Shown here: positions 1-5,842 of the stretch, in pieces
How positions within the stretch are numbered: position 1 is the first letter of the stretch
Layout of the letters: each line of letters opens with the position of its first letter
NCBI GenBank assembly: GCA_029068665.1
Contig: JAIECC010000155.1
Span: 1 to 5,951 of the forward strand
Length of the DNA stretch: 5,951 bases
DNA from: Lachnospiraceae bacterium
Lineage (GTDB): Bacteria; Bacillota; Clostridia; Lachnospirales; Lachnospiraceae
Reading direction: 5' to 3'
The notes under the pieces: model-generated
Told to the model about the DNA's origin: nothing
The model's database searches: none
What the model saw: the letters and a program-made list of their open reading frames with translations, nothing else
Translations under genes and position numbers: made by a program

Positions 1-2
1 TA

Positions 3-30
3 ATTATACCTTATTAATCCCTATTGTCAA
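3..30 (-). promoter_or_regulatory. Strong vegetative promoter firing left out of the window
   Basis: Read on the minus strand, there is a perfect TTGACA -35 box at 30-25, a 16-base spacer and a perfect TATAAT -10 box at 8-3. This matches the sigma-A consensus and would start transcription just beyond the left edge, driving a minus-strand gene that is not visible here. A second, weaker pair lies upstream (ATGACA at 57-52, GATATT at 34-29, 17-base spacer). The octamer TATTGTCA (plus strand) occurs twice, at 22-29 and 49-56, because each -35-like element is followed by ATA. No intrinsic terminator is visible between the tcdA stop and this promoter. Confidence 0.65.
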
Positions 31-87
31 TATCGGAATTGTATGTTTTATTGTCATGAATACAAATCATCTAAATTGGGTAATAAT

Positions 88-846
88 TTATTGCCTCATA
101 ATTAAATCTTTGATTACCTCCGAAGCAATAATTAATCCTGCCACAGATGGTACAAAAGCAGTTGAGCCGGGCACTGCACGTCGTTCTGTTCTCTTCGGCT
201 CTGCTTCTGATAAGCCGGTATCCTCCTCTTCCTCATAGGTTCCTTCTTTTCTCATCAAGTCCACAGGGGGTTCCTTGGAGTACACGACCTTCAGTTCCGG
301 TATTCCCCGCTTTTTTAGCTCTCTCCGCATCACCTTTGCCAGTGGACATACAGAGGTCTGATAAATATCTGCCACTTCAAATGCCGTAGGGTCCAGCTTA
401 TTTCCGGCACCCATACTACTGATAATCGGCACACCCTTTTCTTTTGCTTCCACCACTAATTGAAGCTTGGCAGTCACTGTATCTACTGCATCCACCACAT
501 AAGAATACTGGGAGAAATCAAAGTCGTCCCTGGTATCCGGCAGATAAAAACACTTATGTACTTCTACCCTGCAGTCAGGATTAATATCCAGAATCCGCTC
601 CTTCATTACATCCACCTTATATTTTCCTATAGTACTTCCCACCGCAATAATCTGCCGGTTCAGATTTGTCCGGCAGACTGTATCATTATCAATTAAATCA
701 ATGGCACCAATGCCGCTGCGCACCAATGCCTCTACTGTATATCCGCCTACACCTCCGATGCCGAACACAGCAACTCTGGCTTGCTCCAGCCGTTCCATGG
801 CTTCCCTGCCAAGCAGTAATTCCGTTCTTGAAAATTGATCTAACAT
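88..846 (-). CDS. tcdA: tRNA threonylcarbamoyladenosine dehydratase (TcdA/YgdL, ThiF/MoeB-like E1 fold)
   Basis: This 252-residue protein belongs to the ThiF/MoeB/HesA superfamily, TcdA branch. TcdA uses ATP to cyclise t6A at position 37 of ANN-decoding tRNAs into ct6A in the cytoplasm. Visible motifs are the nucleotide-binding glycine loop GIGGVGGY (residues 29-36), the D53...NLNRQ segment (61-65) typical of adenylating E1-like enzymes, the MGAGNKLDP signature (145-153), TSVCPLAKVMRRELKKRGI with Cys167 (164-182), and a C-terminal PGSTAFVPSVAGL segment (226-238). Length is usual for the family. An acidic stretch (EEEED, 205-209) lies in a variable loop. The ATG has an AAGGAG site five bases upstream (857-852). 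It begins 51 bases after the copA stop on the same strand with no obvious promoter or terminator between them, so read-through from the copper operon is possible. Family assignment is firm; the exact product follows family knowledge. Confidence 0.92.
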   Translation of the reverse strand: MLDQFSRTELLLGREAMERLEQARVAVFGIGGVGGYTVEALVRSGIGAIDLIDNDTVCRTNLNRQIIAVGSTIGKYKVDVMKERILDINPDCRVEVHKCFYLPDTRDDFDFSQYSYVVDAVDTVTAKLQLVVEAKEKGVPIISSMGAGNKLDPTAFEVADIYQTSVCPLAKVMRRELKKRGIPELKVVYSKEPPVDLMRKEGTYEEEEDTGLSEAEPKRTERRAVPGSTAFVPSVAGLIIASEVIKDLIMRQ

Positions 847-868
847 ATATGCTCCTTCCCCACCAAAT

Positions 869-886
869 GAATGTGTCAGTACATTC
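869..886 (-). other. Small inverted repeat between copA and tcdA
   Basis: GAATGT and ACATTC form six-base arms around a six-base loop in the 51-base gap between copA and tcdA. It is AT-rich and lacks a T-tract, so it is not a convincing terminator. It could be a minor RNA stem-loop in a copA-tcdA transcript, or chance. Confidence 0.2.
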
Positions 887-897
887 TTATCAAGGGA

Positions 898-1107
898 TTA
901 CTGAATAGCAAGTACCTTATAGTCCTGATCCTCTACTGCCTTCTTTAATACTTCTTCTGCAACCTCACGTTCCAGACGAATCTCTGCCGTACCCGCCTCA
1001 TGGCTGACTACTGCCTCTGCAACCTCCGGCAAAGCCTCCAAAGCTTTCTTTACTCTCGCCTCACAGTGTCCACACATCATTCCTTCAATCTTCATTGTCT
1101 TGTTCAT
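898..1107 (-). CDS. copZ: Possible internally initiated CopZ-like copper chaperone (in frame within copA)
   Basis: Starting at the internal ATG (1107-1105), the last 69 codons of the copA frame encode a complete HMA-fold protein with GMMCGHC (residues 9-15) near the N-terminus and an ending DYKVLAIQ. The size and layout match free-standing CopZ Cu(I) chaperones, which carry copper to CopA and to repressors. The ATG has a near-perfect Shine-Dalgarno, AAGGAGG at 1122-1116, with an ideal eight-base spacer, in a region that would otherwise encode only a charged linker. I infer that ribosomes can start here and make free CopZ besides the CopA fusion. Alternatively, the site is a relic of a recent copA-copZ fusion, or the fusion comes from an indel in the adjacent A7 run. 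The domain is certain; separate translation is not shown. Confidence 0.5.
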   Translation of the reverse strand: MNKTMKIEGMMCGHCEARVKKALEALPEVAEAVVSHEAGTAEIRLEREVAEEVLKKAVEDQDYKVLAIQ

Positions 1108-3465
1108 GTTTTTTTCCTCCTTATTTTCTTGCTTATATTGCTTCCTGTTTCGGATTTTCCGGTCCCTGCCTGCATCATGAATACGAACCAGATTCAGCCG
1201 CAGTGCATTGGTCACTACGCAGAAGCTAGACAAACTCATGGCAGCAGCACCAAACATGGGATTCAACTGCCAGCCAAATAACGGAATCCACACACCTGCC
1301 GCCAACGGAATCCCAATAATATTATAAATAAATGCCCAAAACAGATTCTCATGAATATTCGTCAGGGTCCTCCGGCTTAACCGTATGGCTGCCGGCACAT
1401 CACTAAGTCTGCTCTTCATTAATACCACATCTGCCGCATCGATGGCAATATCTGTTCCGGCTCCGATTGCAATTCCCATATCTGCACGGGTAAGCGCAGG
1501 TGCATCATTAATTCCATCTCCTACCATGGCAACTCTGCCCTTTTCTTTTAATTCCCGGATTACAGCTTCCTTACCCTCCGGCAGCACCCCGGCAATCACC
1601 TCATCCACCCCCGCCTGTGCTCCAATGGCCCGGGCGGTCCTTTCGTTATCACCAGTGAGCATGACTACATGAATCCCCATATTCTGTAATTCCTTTACCG
1701 CCTGAGGGCTGTCTTCCTTGATGACATCTGCAACTGCAATGATTCCCATAAATTCATGGGTTCCCTTATCCGTAATCCTGGCAAAAAACAATGGGGTTTT
1801 TCCCTGTTCTGCCAAGGCCTCCGACTGCTGCTTTATGGAATTTGATATTTCTGCCCGTTCCTGAATAAATGCATAGTTTCCGCCATAAAGAGCTGCGCTC
1901 CCCAGCTTTGCAGATAACCCATTTCCCGGAAGAGCCTGAAACTCTGTAACCTCTTTTACCTCCAGCTGCTCTGCCTTTGCCCGTTCCATCACAGCCTTCG
2001 CCAATGGATGCTCGCTTTTTGCTTCTAAGGCACAGGCAAAAGACAACAATTCCTTCTGGGGCATTCCATTTACAGGAATCACATCCGTTACCTTCGGTTC
2101 CCCATTGGTTATGGTTCCGGTTTTATCCAATGCCACAATCTGTACCTTTCCCGTTTCCTCTAAAGAAACTGCCGTCTTGAACATAATACCATTTCTGGCA
2201 CCTACGCCATTTCCTACCATAATGGCAACCGGTGTTGCCAGTCCCAATGCACAGGGGCAGCTGATGACCAGAACCGAAATCCCCCTGGCCAAAGCAAAGC
2301 CCACACCTTCTCCTGCCAGAAGCCATACAGCAATGGTTATCAAAGCAATCCCAATCACAATTGGTACAAACACACCAGATACCTTATCTGCTACCTTTGC
2401 AATGGGTGCCTTTGTTGCCGCTGCATCACTGACCATCTGGATGATCTGTGCCAATGTGGTATCTTCTCCAACCCGGACTGCCTTACACTTCAAAAAACCG
2501 GATTGATTTACGGTTGCCGCAGATACCCGGTCTCCCTCTGCTTTGTCTACCGGTATGCTTTCCCCGGTAAGAGCCGCCTCGTTAACAGCACTGTTTCCTT
2601 CCAATATAATGCCATCCACAGGTATATTTTCCCCTGGACGAACCACAAAAACATCCCCCGGCTCTACCTGCTCAATGGATACCTCTGCTTCTGTTCCATC
2701 CCGGATGACCCTTGCTGTTTTTGGTGCCAGTTTCATCAAACTCTTCAGAGCATCTGTTGTCCTGCCCTTAGAAATCGCCTCCAGCATCTTTCCTACCGTA
2801 ATCAAGGTCAGTATCATGGCAGCAGATTCAAAATAAAACTCATGCATGTAATGCATAACTCCATCCATATCTCCCCGTACCTGTGCATCTGTCATGGCAA
2901 ATAAGGCATAGGTACTGTATACAAATGCTGCTGTAGCACCTAATGCCACCAAAGCATCCATGTTCGGCGCTCCATGAAACAGGCTTTTATATCCATTAAT
3001 AAAGAACCTCTGGTTAATCACCATGATGACGGCTGTCAGCAATAATTGAATCAGTCCCATTGCCACATGATTGTTATGCAAAAAAGACGGAACCGGCCAG
3101 TTCCACATCATATGTCCCATGGAAATATACATAAGTATAATCAGAAAACCCAGGGAAGCAATCAGTCGTTTACGCAGCATGGGTGTATCTTTATCCCGTA
3201 AAGCTTCTTCTGCTTCTGCCATAGTTCCGGCCATCCTTTTTCCGGCATCACCTGCTCCGGATGCCATTCCCTTAGGTGCTGCACTATAGCCTGCATCTGC
3301 TACTGCTTTCATAATTGCCTGAGGTGCTGCCGTTCCCTCCACTCCCATGGAATTCGTAAGCAGACTCACGGTACAGGAGGTTACACCTTCTACCTTGGAA
3401 ACCGCCTTTTCTACCCGGGCACTGCAGGCAGCACAACTCATGCCTGTAACTGTATACTGCTCCAT
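898..3465 (-). CDS. copA: Cu(I)-exporting P1B-1-type ATPase CopA with C-terminal CopZ-like domain
   Basis: This inner-membrane pump drives cytosolic Cu(I) export by ATP hydrolysis. Residue numbers count from a possible GTG at 3474. An N-terminal HMA domain carries GMSCAAC (11-17). Helices flank TGES (303-306, actuator) and the ion-binding CPC (406-408). DKTGT (450-454) holds the phosphorylated Asp450; SEHPLA (487-492), TGDN (607-610) and GDGINDAPA (652-660) mark the ATP-binding and P domains. Tyr717-Asn718 and Met746/Ser749/Ser750 (MSLSS) are the TM7 and TM8 marks of Cu(I)-specific P1B-1 pumps. After TM8 comes a charged linker (about 768-789) and a second HMA domain with GMMCGHC (798-804), a CopZ-like unit unusual at the C-terminus. 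I prefer the ATG at 3465 (AGGTGA at 3476-3471, five-base spacer); the GTG at 3474 adds three residues and also has a fair AAGGA site. It lies 36-45 bases after csoR with no promoter between, so it is probably cotranscribed under CsoR control. Confidence 0.95.
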   Translation of the reverse strand: MEQYTVTGMSCAACSARVEKAVSKVEGVTSCTVSLLTNSMGVEGTAAPQAIMKAVADAGYSAAPKGMASGAGDAGKRMAGTMAEAEEALRDKDTPMLRKRLIASLGFLIILMYISMGHMMWNWPVPSFLHNNHVAMGLIQLLLTAVIMVINQRFFINGYKSLFHGAPNMDALVALGATAAFVYSTYALFAMTDAQVRGDMDGVMHYMHEFYFESAAMILTLITVGKMLEAISKGRTTDALKSLMKLAPKTARVIRDGTEAEVSIEQVEPGDVFVVRPGENIPVDGIILEGNSAVNEAALTGESIPVDKAEGDRVSAATVNQSGFLKCKAVRVGEDTTLAQIIQMVSDAAATKAPIAKVADKVSGVFVPIVIGIALITIAVWLLAGEGVGFALARGISVLVISCPCALGLATPVAIMVGNGVGARNGIMFKTAVSLEETGKVQIVALDKTGTITNGEPKVTDVIPVNGMPQKELLSFACALEAKSEHPLAKAVMERAKAEQLEVKEVTEFQALPGNGLSAKLGSAALYGGNYAFIQERAEISNSIKQQSEALAEQGKTPLFFARITDKGTHEFMGIIAVADVIKEDSPQAVKELQNMGIHVVMLTGDNERTARAIGAQAGVDEVIAGVLPEGKEAVIRELKEKGRVAMVGDGINDAPALTRADMGIAIGAGTDIAIDAADVVLMKSRLSDVPAAIRLSRRTLTNIHENLFWAFIYNIIGIPLAAGVWIPLFGWQLNPMFGAAAMSLSSFCVVTNALRLNLVRIHDAGRDRKIRNRKQYKQENKEEKNMNKTMKIEGMMCGHCEARVKKALEALPEVAEAVVSHEAGTAEIRLEREVAEEVLKKAVEDQDYKVLAIQ
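1108..1122 (-). promoter_or_regulatory. Internal Shine-Dalgarno and A7 run at the copA/copZ junction
   Basis: On the minus strand, AAGGAGG (1122-1116) is followed by seven A (1115-1109) and C, then ATG (1107). The copA frame reads AAG GAG GAA AAA AAC ATG through it, giving the K-E-E-K-N linker end. The run contains A_AAA_AAC in the zero-frame register, a known type of -1 slippery heptamer. Loss of one A would put a TGA across the ATG (ATGA overlap); gain of one A, or -1 slippage, would end CopA after seven extra codons. Confidence 0.7.
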
Positions 3466-3510
3466 ATCCTTCACCTGCCTTCCTTTCAGTCATTTTAAGT
3501 TCCAATATTT

Positions 3511-3816
3511 CTATCGCATCAGCTTCTGTAATGTCTCTACCAGTTCATCCACAGTATCTTCTTTTCCCTCTTTAATATCTCTTGTTACACAGGTTTTTAT
3601 GTGATTTGCCAGTAAAACTTTATTAAAACTGCTTAAAGCGGCATTTACTGCGGATACCTGAACCAGAATATCCGTACAATACGCATCCCGCTCCACCATC
3701 CCTTTAATTCCCCGAATCTGTCCTTCTATCCGGTTCAAACGATGAATCAAATCCTTGTATTCCTTTTCAGAACGTTCTTTTGTCTTATGACAGCTGCATT
3801 CTGTCTCTTCTCCCAT
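3511..3816 (-). CDS. csoR: Copper-sensing repressor CsoR (DUF156 family)
   Basis: From the preferred ATG at 3816 this is a 101-residue, all-helical DUF156-family repressor. CsoR binds operator DNA without copper and lets go when Cu(I) binds. The Cu(I) ligand set Cys-His-Cys is present as Cys47 (AYCTDIL), His72 and Cys76 (ANHIKTC), with the 25 and 4 residue spacing of known CsoR proteins. His72 argues against the persulfide sensor CstR. The basic segment HRLNRIEGQIRGIKGM (25-40) is typical. A short N-terminal tail has Cys7, Cys9 and His10, which might also bind metal. The start is set by AAGGAAG (3831-3825), eight bases upstream. In-frame ATGs at 3840, 3867 and 3873 lack ribosome sites, and 3873 would lie only about nine bases from the predicted transcript start. 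It leads the csoR-copA operon and is autoregulated through the operator at 3891-3913. Confidence 0.92.
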   Translation of the reverse strand: MGEETECSCHKTKERSEKEYKDLIHRLNRIEGQIRGIKGMVERDAYCTDILVQVSAVNAALSSFNKVLLANHIKTCVTRDIKEGKEDTVDELVETLQKLMR

Positions 3817-3888
3817 AATCTGCTCTTCCTTTCCCAACATTCTTTTTCGGTAGATTCTTACCACCATTCCCATTTTCTACACAAATGT

Positions 3889-3917
3889 ATCATATACCCC
3901 ATAGGGGTATATGTCAA
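3889..3917 (-). promoter_or_regulatory. csoR-copA promoter (sigma-A type)
   Basis: On the minus strand, a perfect TTGACA -35 (3917-3912) and TATGAT -10 (3894-3889, five of six consensus) are separated by exactly 17 bases. The predicted start is near 3882, giving a leader of about 66 bases before the csoR ATG at 3816. The spacer is filled by the CsoR palindrome, so bound CsoR would exclude RNA polymerase. No other convincing promoter precedes copA. Confidence 0.85.
3891..3913. promoter_or_regulatory. CsoR operator (perfect palindrome)
   Basis: Ten-base arms CATATACCCC (3891-3900) and GGGGTATATG (3904-3913) flank the centre ATA. The ATACCCC-N3-GGGGTAT core matches the known GC-tract pseudo-palindromes bound by CsoR upstream of copper operons. 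It overlaps the end of the -35 box and the start of the -10 box of the csoR promoter. This is the only such palindrome seen in the window. Confidence 0.88.
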
Positions 3918-3920
3918 GAT

Positions 3921-3952
3921 AAAAAAGAAGAGCCTTCAAAAACAGGCTCTTC
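3921..3952 (-). terminator. Intrinsic terminator of the NlpC/P60-like gene
   Basis: On the minus strand, GAAGAGCCT (3952-3944) and AGGCTCTTC (3935-3927) form a perfect nine-base stem with an eight-base loop, followed by six T (3926-3921). It begins ten bases after the stop codon of the upstream gene and ends three bases before the csoR -35 box, insulating the copper operon from upstream transcription. Confidence 0.88.
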
Positions 3953-3962
3953 CAACTTTACC

Positions 3963-4652
3963 TTATCCATTTAGGCCACTCAAAACAGAACGTTTTGCAA
4001 TACGAAGCAAGTCCCAAATGCTTTGAAATACTTGGGAGAACCGCATTGGCTTAAAATAATAGTCATCCCGTTCAGCCGGTTTTTTATAATCCAGCAGATT
4101 TCCTTCAAAGAATTTATACTCTGCCAAAAGCTCCAGCAAATCATCCGGAGTATACTGATAGGTTGGCTTCGACAACGAAATTCCAAGCAGCATTAAGACG
4201 GTTGCAGTAAATTCAATACAGGAATATGCTTTATAAATGGAAAAACCTTTTAACAACGGAAACGTCAAAACAGAAAACAAGTTATACATATATTCCTTAT
4301 CCTGTTCGATTCCCATAATCATCTTTCGTACATCCTGATACTGCTCCTCAGTAACCGGAAGCCGGAAAATAACTGCTTGTACATTTGAGTACCGCCGCAG
4401 AGTATACCGGTCTATATTCTCCTTTACCAAACCACAAATCAAAGCAGCATGATACTGCTTTCTTGCAAAGGAATACCATTCATTTAATTCTTCATCCAAG
4501 GCTACTGCTGCATGGTTGAAGCGAACCTTTCCCACACGACGAAGAACATAACCGAATCGTGTGGTTGTTTCCGAAATTATAATATAAATGTATCTACTGT
4601 TTTCATCCATATCACAAATCCGCCAGGCAAACCATATTGGTCTGGATAGCAT
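3963..4652 (-). CDS. Uncharacterised protein, probable permuted NlpC/P60 (YiiX-like) cysteine hydrolase
   Basis: I know no named function. The 229-residue sequence has the order seen in circularly permuted NlpC/P60-type (YiiX/YebB-like papain-fold) proteins. A beta segment RYIYIIISE (20-28) leads to RFNHAAVALDEELNEWYSFARK (44-65) with candidate catalytic His47; later AYSCIEFTATVLMLLGI (142-158) holds candidate nucleophile Cys145, followed by a TPDDLLELL segment (168-176). Substrate is unknown; relatives are proposed to act on peptide, amide or acyl bonds. No clear signal peptide is seen, although residues 1-18 are partly hydrophobic. The start is uncertain: AAAGGAG (4660-4654) lies only one base from the ATG at 4652, while the ATG at 4610 (residue 15) gives a more family-like N-terminus but has only a poor ribosome site. 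It seems monocistronic, with a promoter at 4690-4718 and a terminator at 3921-3952. Not obviously linked to copper. The gene is sure, the fold probable, the chemistry inferred. Confidence 0.7.
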   Translation of the reverse strand: MLSRPIWFAWRICDMDENSRYIYIIISETTTRFGYVLRRVGKVRFNHAAVALDEELNEWYSFARKQYHAALICGLVKENIDRYTLRRYSNVQAVIFRLPVTEEQYQDVRKMIMGIEQDKEYMYNLFSVLTFPLLKGFSIYKAYSCIEFTATVLMLLGISLSKPTYQYTPDDLLELLAEYKFFEGNLLDYKKPAERDDYYFKPMRFSQVFQSIWDLLRIAKRSVLSGLNG

Positions 4653-4689
4653 TCTCCTTTTTTGATTATGATTTTGTAATAATGAATTC

Positions 4690-4718
4690 AGTATAACATA
4701 TTCCTATTGGTATTTCAC
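4690..4718 (-). promoter_or_regulatory. Probable extended -10 promoter for the NlpC/P60-like gene
   Basis: On the minus strand an extended -10 element TGTTATACT (4698-4690, hexamer TATACT 4695-4690) is preceded 17 bases upstream by GTGAAA (4718-4713), four of six -35 matches. The start would lie near 4683, about 30 bases before the ATG at 4652. The 120-base spacer 4653-4772 otherwise shows only a weak AT-rich inverted repeat (ACAAAT/ATTTGT, 4752-4757 and 4764-4769) beyond the lysR stop, without a T-tract. Confidence 0.5.
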
Positions 4719-4772
4719 TATAATAAGCATTGATTTTCTTACCATTTTCTTACAAATCAGCTTATTTGTCTG

Positions 4773-5690
4773 CTAACAAAGGGCTTTATCTTTATACTTG
4801 GAAATTTCTTCCAAATATTTTTGTCCCAGCTTACTGATTCCCGCTCCCTTCCGGACCAGATATCCGATTGTCATGACTTCATCAGATTTCAGTTTTACTG
4901 CGCAATAATCAGAGCCATTCAAATCCTCACAAATGATACCGGAGCATAAAGTATAACCATTCAGCCCCACCATCAGATTCAGCATGGTGGCCCTGTCATT
5001 TGCCTTGATTAAACGCTTGTATTCATAGGTACTTAATACCTCTTCTGCAAAATAAAAGGAATTATAATTCCCCTGCTCAAAGGAAAGACAAGGATATTCT
5101 TCTAATTCCTCCAGGGAAATCTCCTTCTTCCCTGCCAGGGGATGTCCCTTCCACATATAGACATAGATCCTGCATTCCAGTAACGAATGAAATTCCAGAT
5201 TGTATTCCCGGAACAGCTTCGTCAGTACCTGACGGTTAAAATCGTTGATATACAAGATGCCGATTTCACTCTTATAATCCTTCACATCGGTAATCACATC
5301 ATAAGTCTTGGTTTCATGTATGGCAAACTCATACTTATCCATGCCAAACTGCTTCACCATTTCTACAAAAGCATTGACTGCAAAGGTATAATGCTGCATG
5401 GATACACTGAACTTTTTCTTTACCTGCTCCTTATTCACATATTTGGTTTCAATCAGCTGATACTGCTCCACCACCTGCCGGGCATAGCCAATGAATTCCT
5501 CTCCCTCCGGTGTAACAGAGATTCCCCGGTTGGTCCGCCGAAACAATTCGATTCCGATTTCCTCTTCTAAGTCCTTCATGGCGGCAGAAAGGCTTGGCTG
5601 TGAAATAAACAGGCTTCTTGCCGCTTCATTCATGGAATTTGCATTTGCAACTGTAATTGCATACTTTAATTGTGTAAGTGTCATCTTCAT
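4773..5690 (-). CDS. LysR-type transcriptional regulator, target unknown
   Basis: This 305-residue protein has the full LysR layout and usual family length. The N-terminal winged helix-turn-helix (about 4-63) includes LKYAITVANANSMNEAARSL, the recognition segment FISQPSLSAAMKDLEEEIG (28-46) and wing ELFRRTNRGISVTPEG (48-63). A linker helix follows to about 90, and the rest is the periplasmic-binding-protein-like effector domain, which senses a small ligand in the cytoplasm. Five Cys lie in the effector half (173, 201, 249, 254, 263) and one is the last residue, Cys305; a redox role is not shown. The ATG at 5690 has AAGGGG four bases upstream (5700-5695); the ATG at 5684 (Met3) would have a ten-base spacer and is equally possible. 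A T-N11-A dyad lies about 170 bases upstream (5859-5877), suggesting autoregulation or control of a divergent gene right of the window. Ligand and regulon cannot be read from the sequence. Confidence 0.92.
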   Translation of the reverse strand: MKMTLTQLKYAITVANANSMNEAARSLFISQPSLSAAMKDLEEEIGIELFRRTNRGISVTPEGEEFIGYARQVVEQYQLIETKYVNKEQVKKKFSVSMQHYTFAVNAFVEMVKQFGMDKYEFAIHETKTYDVITDVKDYKSEIGILYINDFNRQVLTKLFREYNLEFHSLLECRIYVYMWKGHPLAGKKEISLEELEEYPCLSFEQGNYNSFYFAEEVLSTYEYKRLIKANDRATMLNLMVGLNGYTLCSGIICEDLNGSDYCAVKLKSDEVMTIGYLVRKGAGISKLGQKYLEEISKYKDKALC

Positions 5691-5747
5691 TTTACCCCTT
5701 GTACTGTCAACATCTACGTCAAGAAAACTGTCCTTTAAAATACAATG

Positions 5748-5776
5748 CGGGCAGTTATTTTTCCAAACCCTGCCCG
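5748..5776 (-). other. GC-rich hairpin in the LysR leader, possible weak terminator or attenuator
   Basis: On the minus strand, CGGGCAG (5776-5770) pairs with CTGCCCG (5754-5748) in a seven-base, six-GC stem with a 15-base loop. A broken T-rich stretch, CATTGTATTTT, follows (5747-5737). The upstream arm also belongs to a short DNA palindrome, CTGCCgGGCAG (5780-5770). It resembles a weak intrinsic terminator, or one form of an attenuator, between the promoter and the regulator ATG. Confidence 0.4.
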
Positions 5777-5781
5777 GCAGA

Positions 5782-5826
5782 CTAAAATCCAGTTTTAATC
5801 ATCATAAAAGGAAAGCATACTTTCAT
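5782..5826 (-). CDS. Possible leader peptide (14 codons), tentative
   Basis: An ATG at 5826 lies six bases after GAGAGGG and about ten bases downstream of the predicted transcript start, and opens MKVCFPFMMIKTGF before a TAG at 5784-5782. An in-frame TGA lies upstream, so it is not the tail of a longer gene. It ends six bases before the first arm of the 5776-5748 hairpin. No residue type is strongly enriched (three Phe, three Met), so no amino-acid attenuation is indicated. It may be chance. Confidence 0.2.
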   Translation of the reverse strand: MKVCFPFMMIKTGF

Positions 5827-5842
5827 ATAATTCCCTCTCTTT

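Noticed and set aside
2123..2326. Minus-strand 67-codon open frame inside copA, in another frame
   Set aside because: Cys/Gly-rich translation arises from reading the conserved CPC region out of frame; no evidence of a frameshift in copA.
2105..2904. Two plus-strand open frames of 133 codons each, opposite copA
   Set aside because: They lie fully antisense to the conserved core of copA, have no ribosome sites or recognisable domains, and are frame shadows.
3817..3873. Longer csoR start at ATG 3873, adding 19 residues
   Set aside because: It would lie about nine bases from the predicted transcript start with no ribosome site, and the added sequence is not CsoR-like. The ATG at 3816 has a good AAGGAAG site at eight bases.
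4752..4769. Possible terminator after the LysR gene
   Set aside because: The stem has only six AT-rich pairs (ACAAAT/ATTTGT) and no T-tract follows on the minus strand.
5695..5700. GGGGTA-like bases before the LysR ATG as a second CsoR site
   Set aside because: Only a half-site without the opposing arm; it is better explained as the ribosome binding site AAGGGG.
5691..5836. A known riboswitch class in the LysR leader
   Set aside because: No conserved motif of a class I can recognise is present; only a single hairpin and a mini-ORF are seen.
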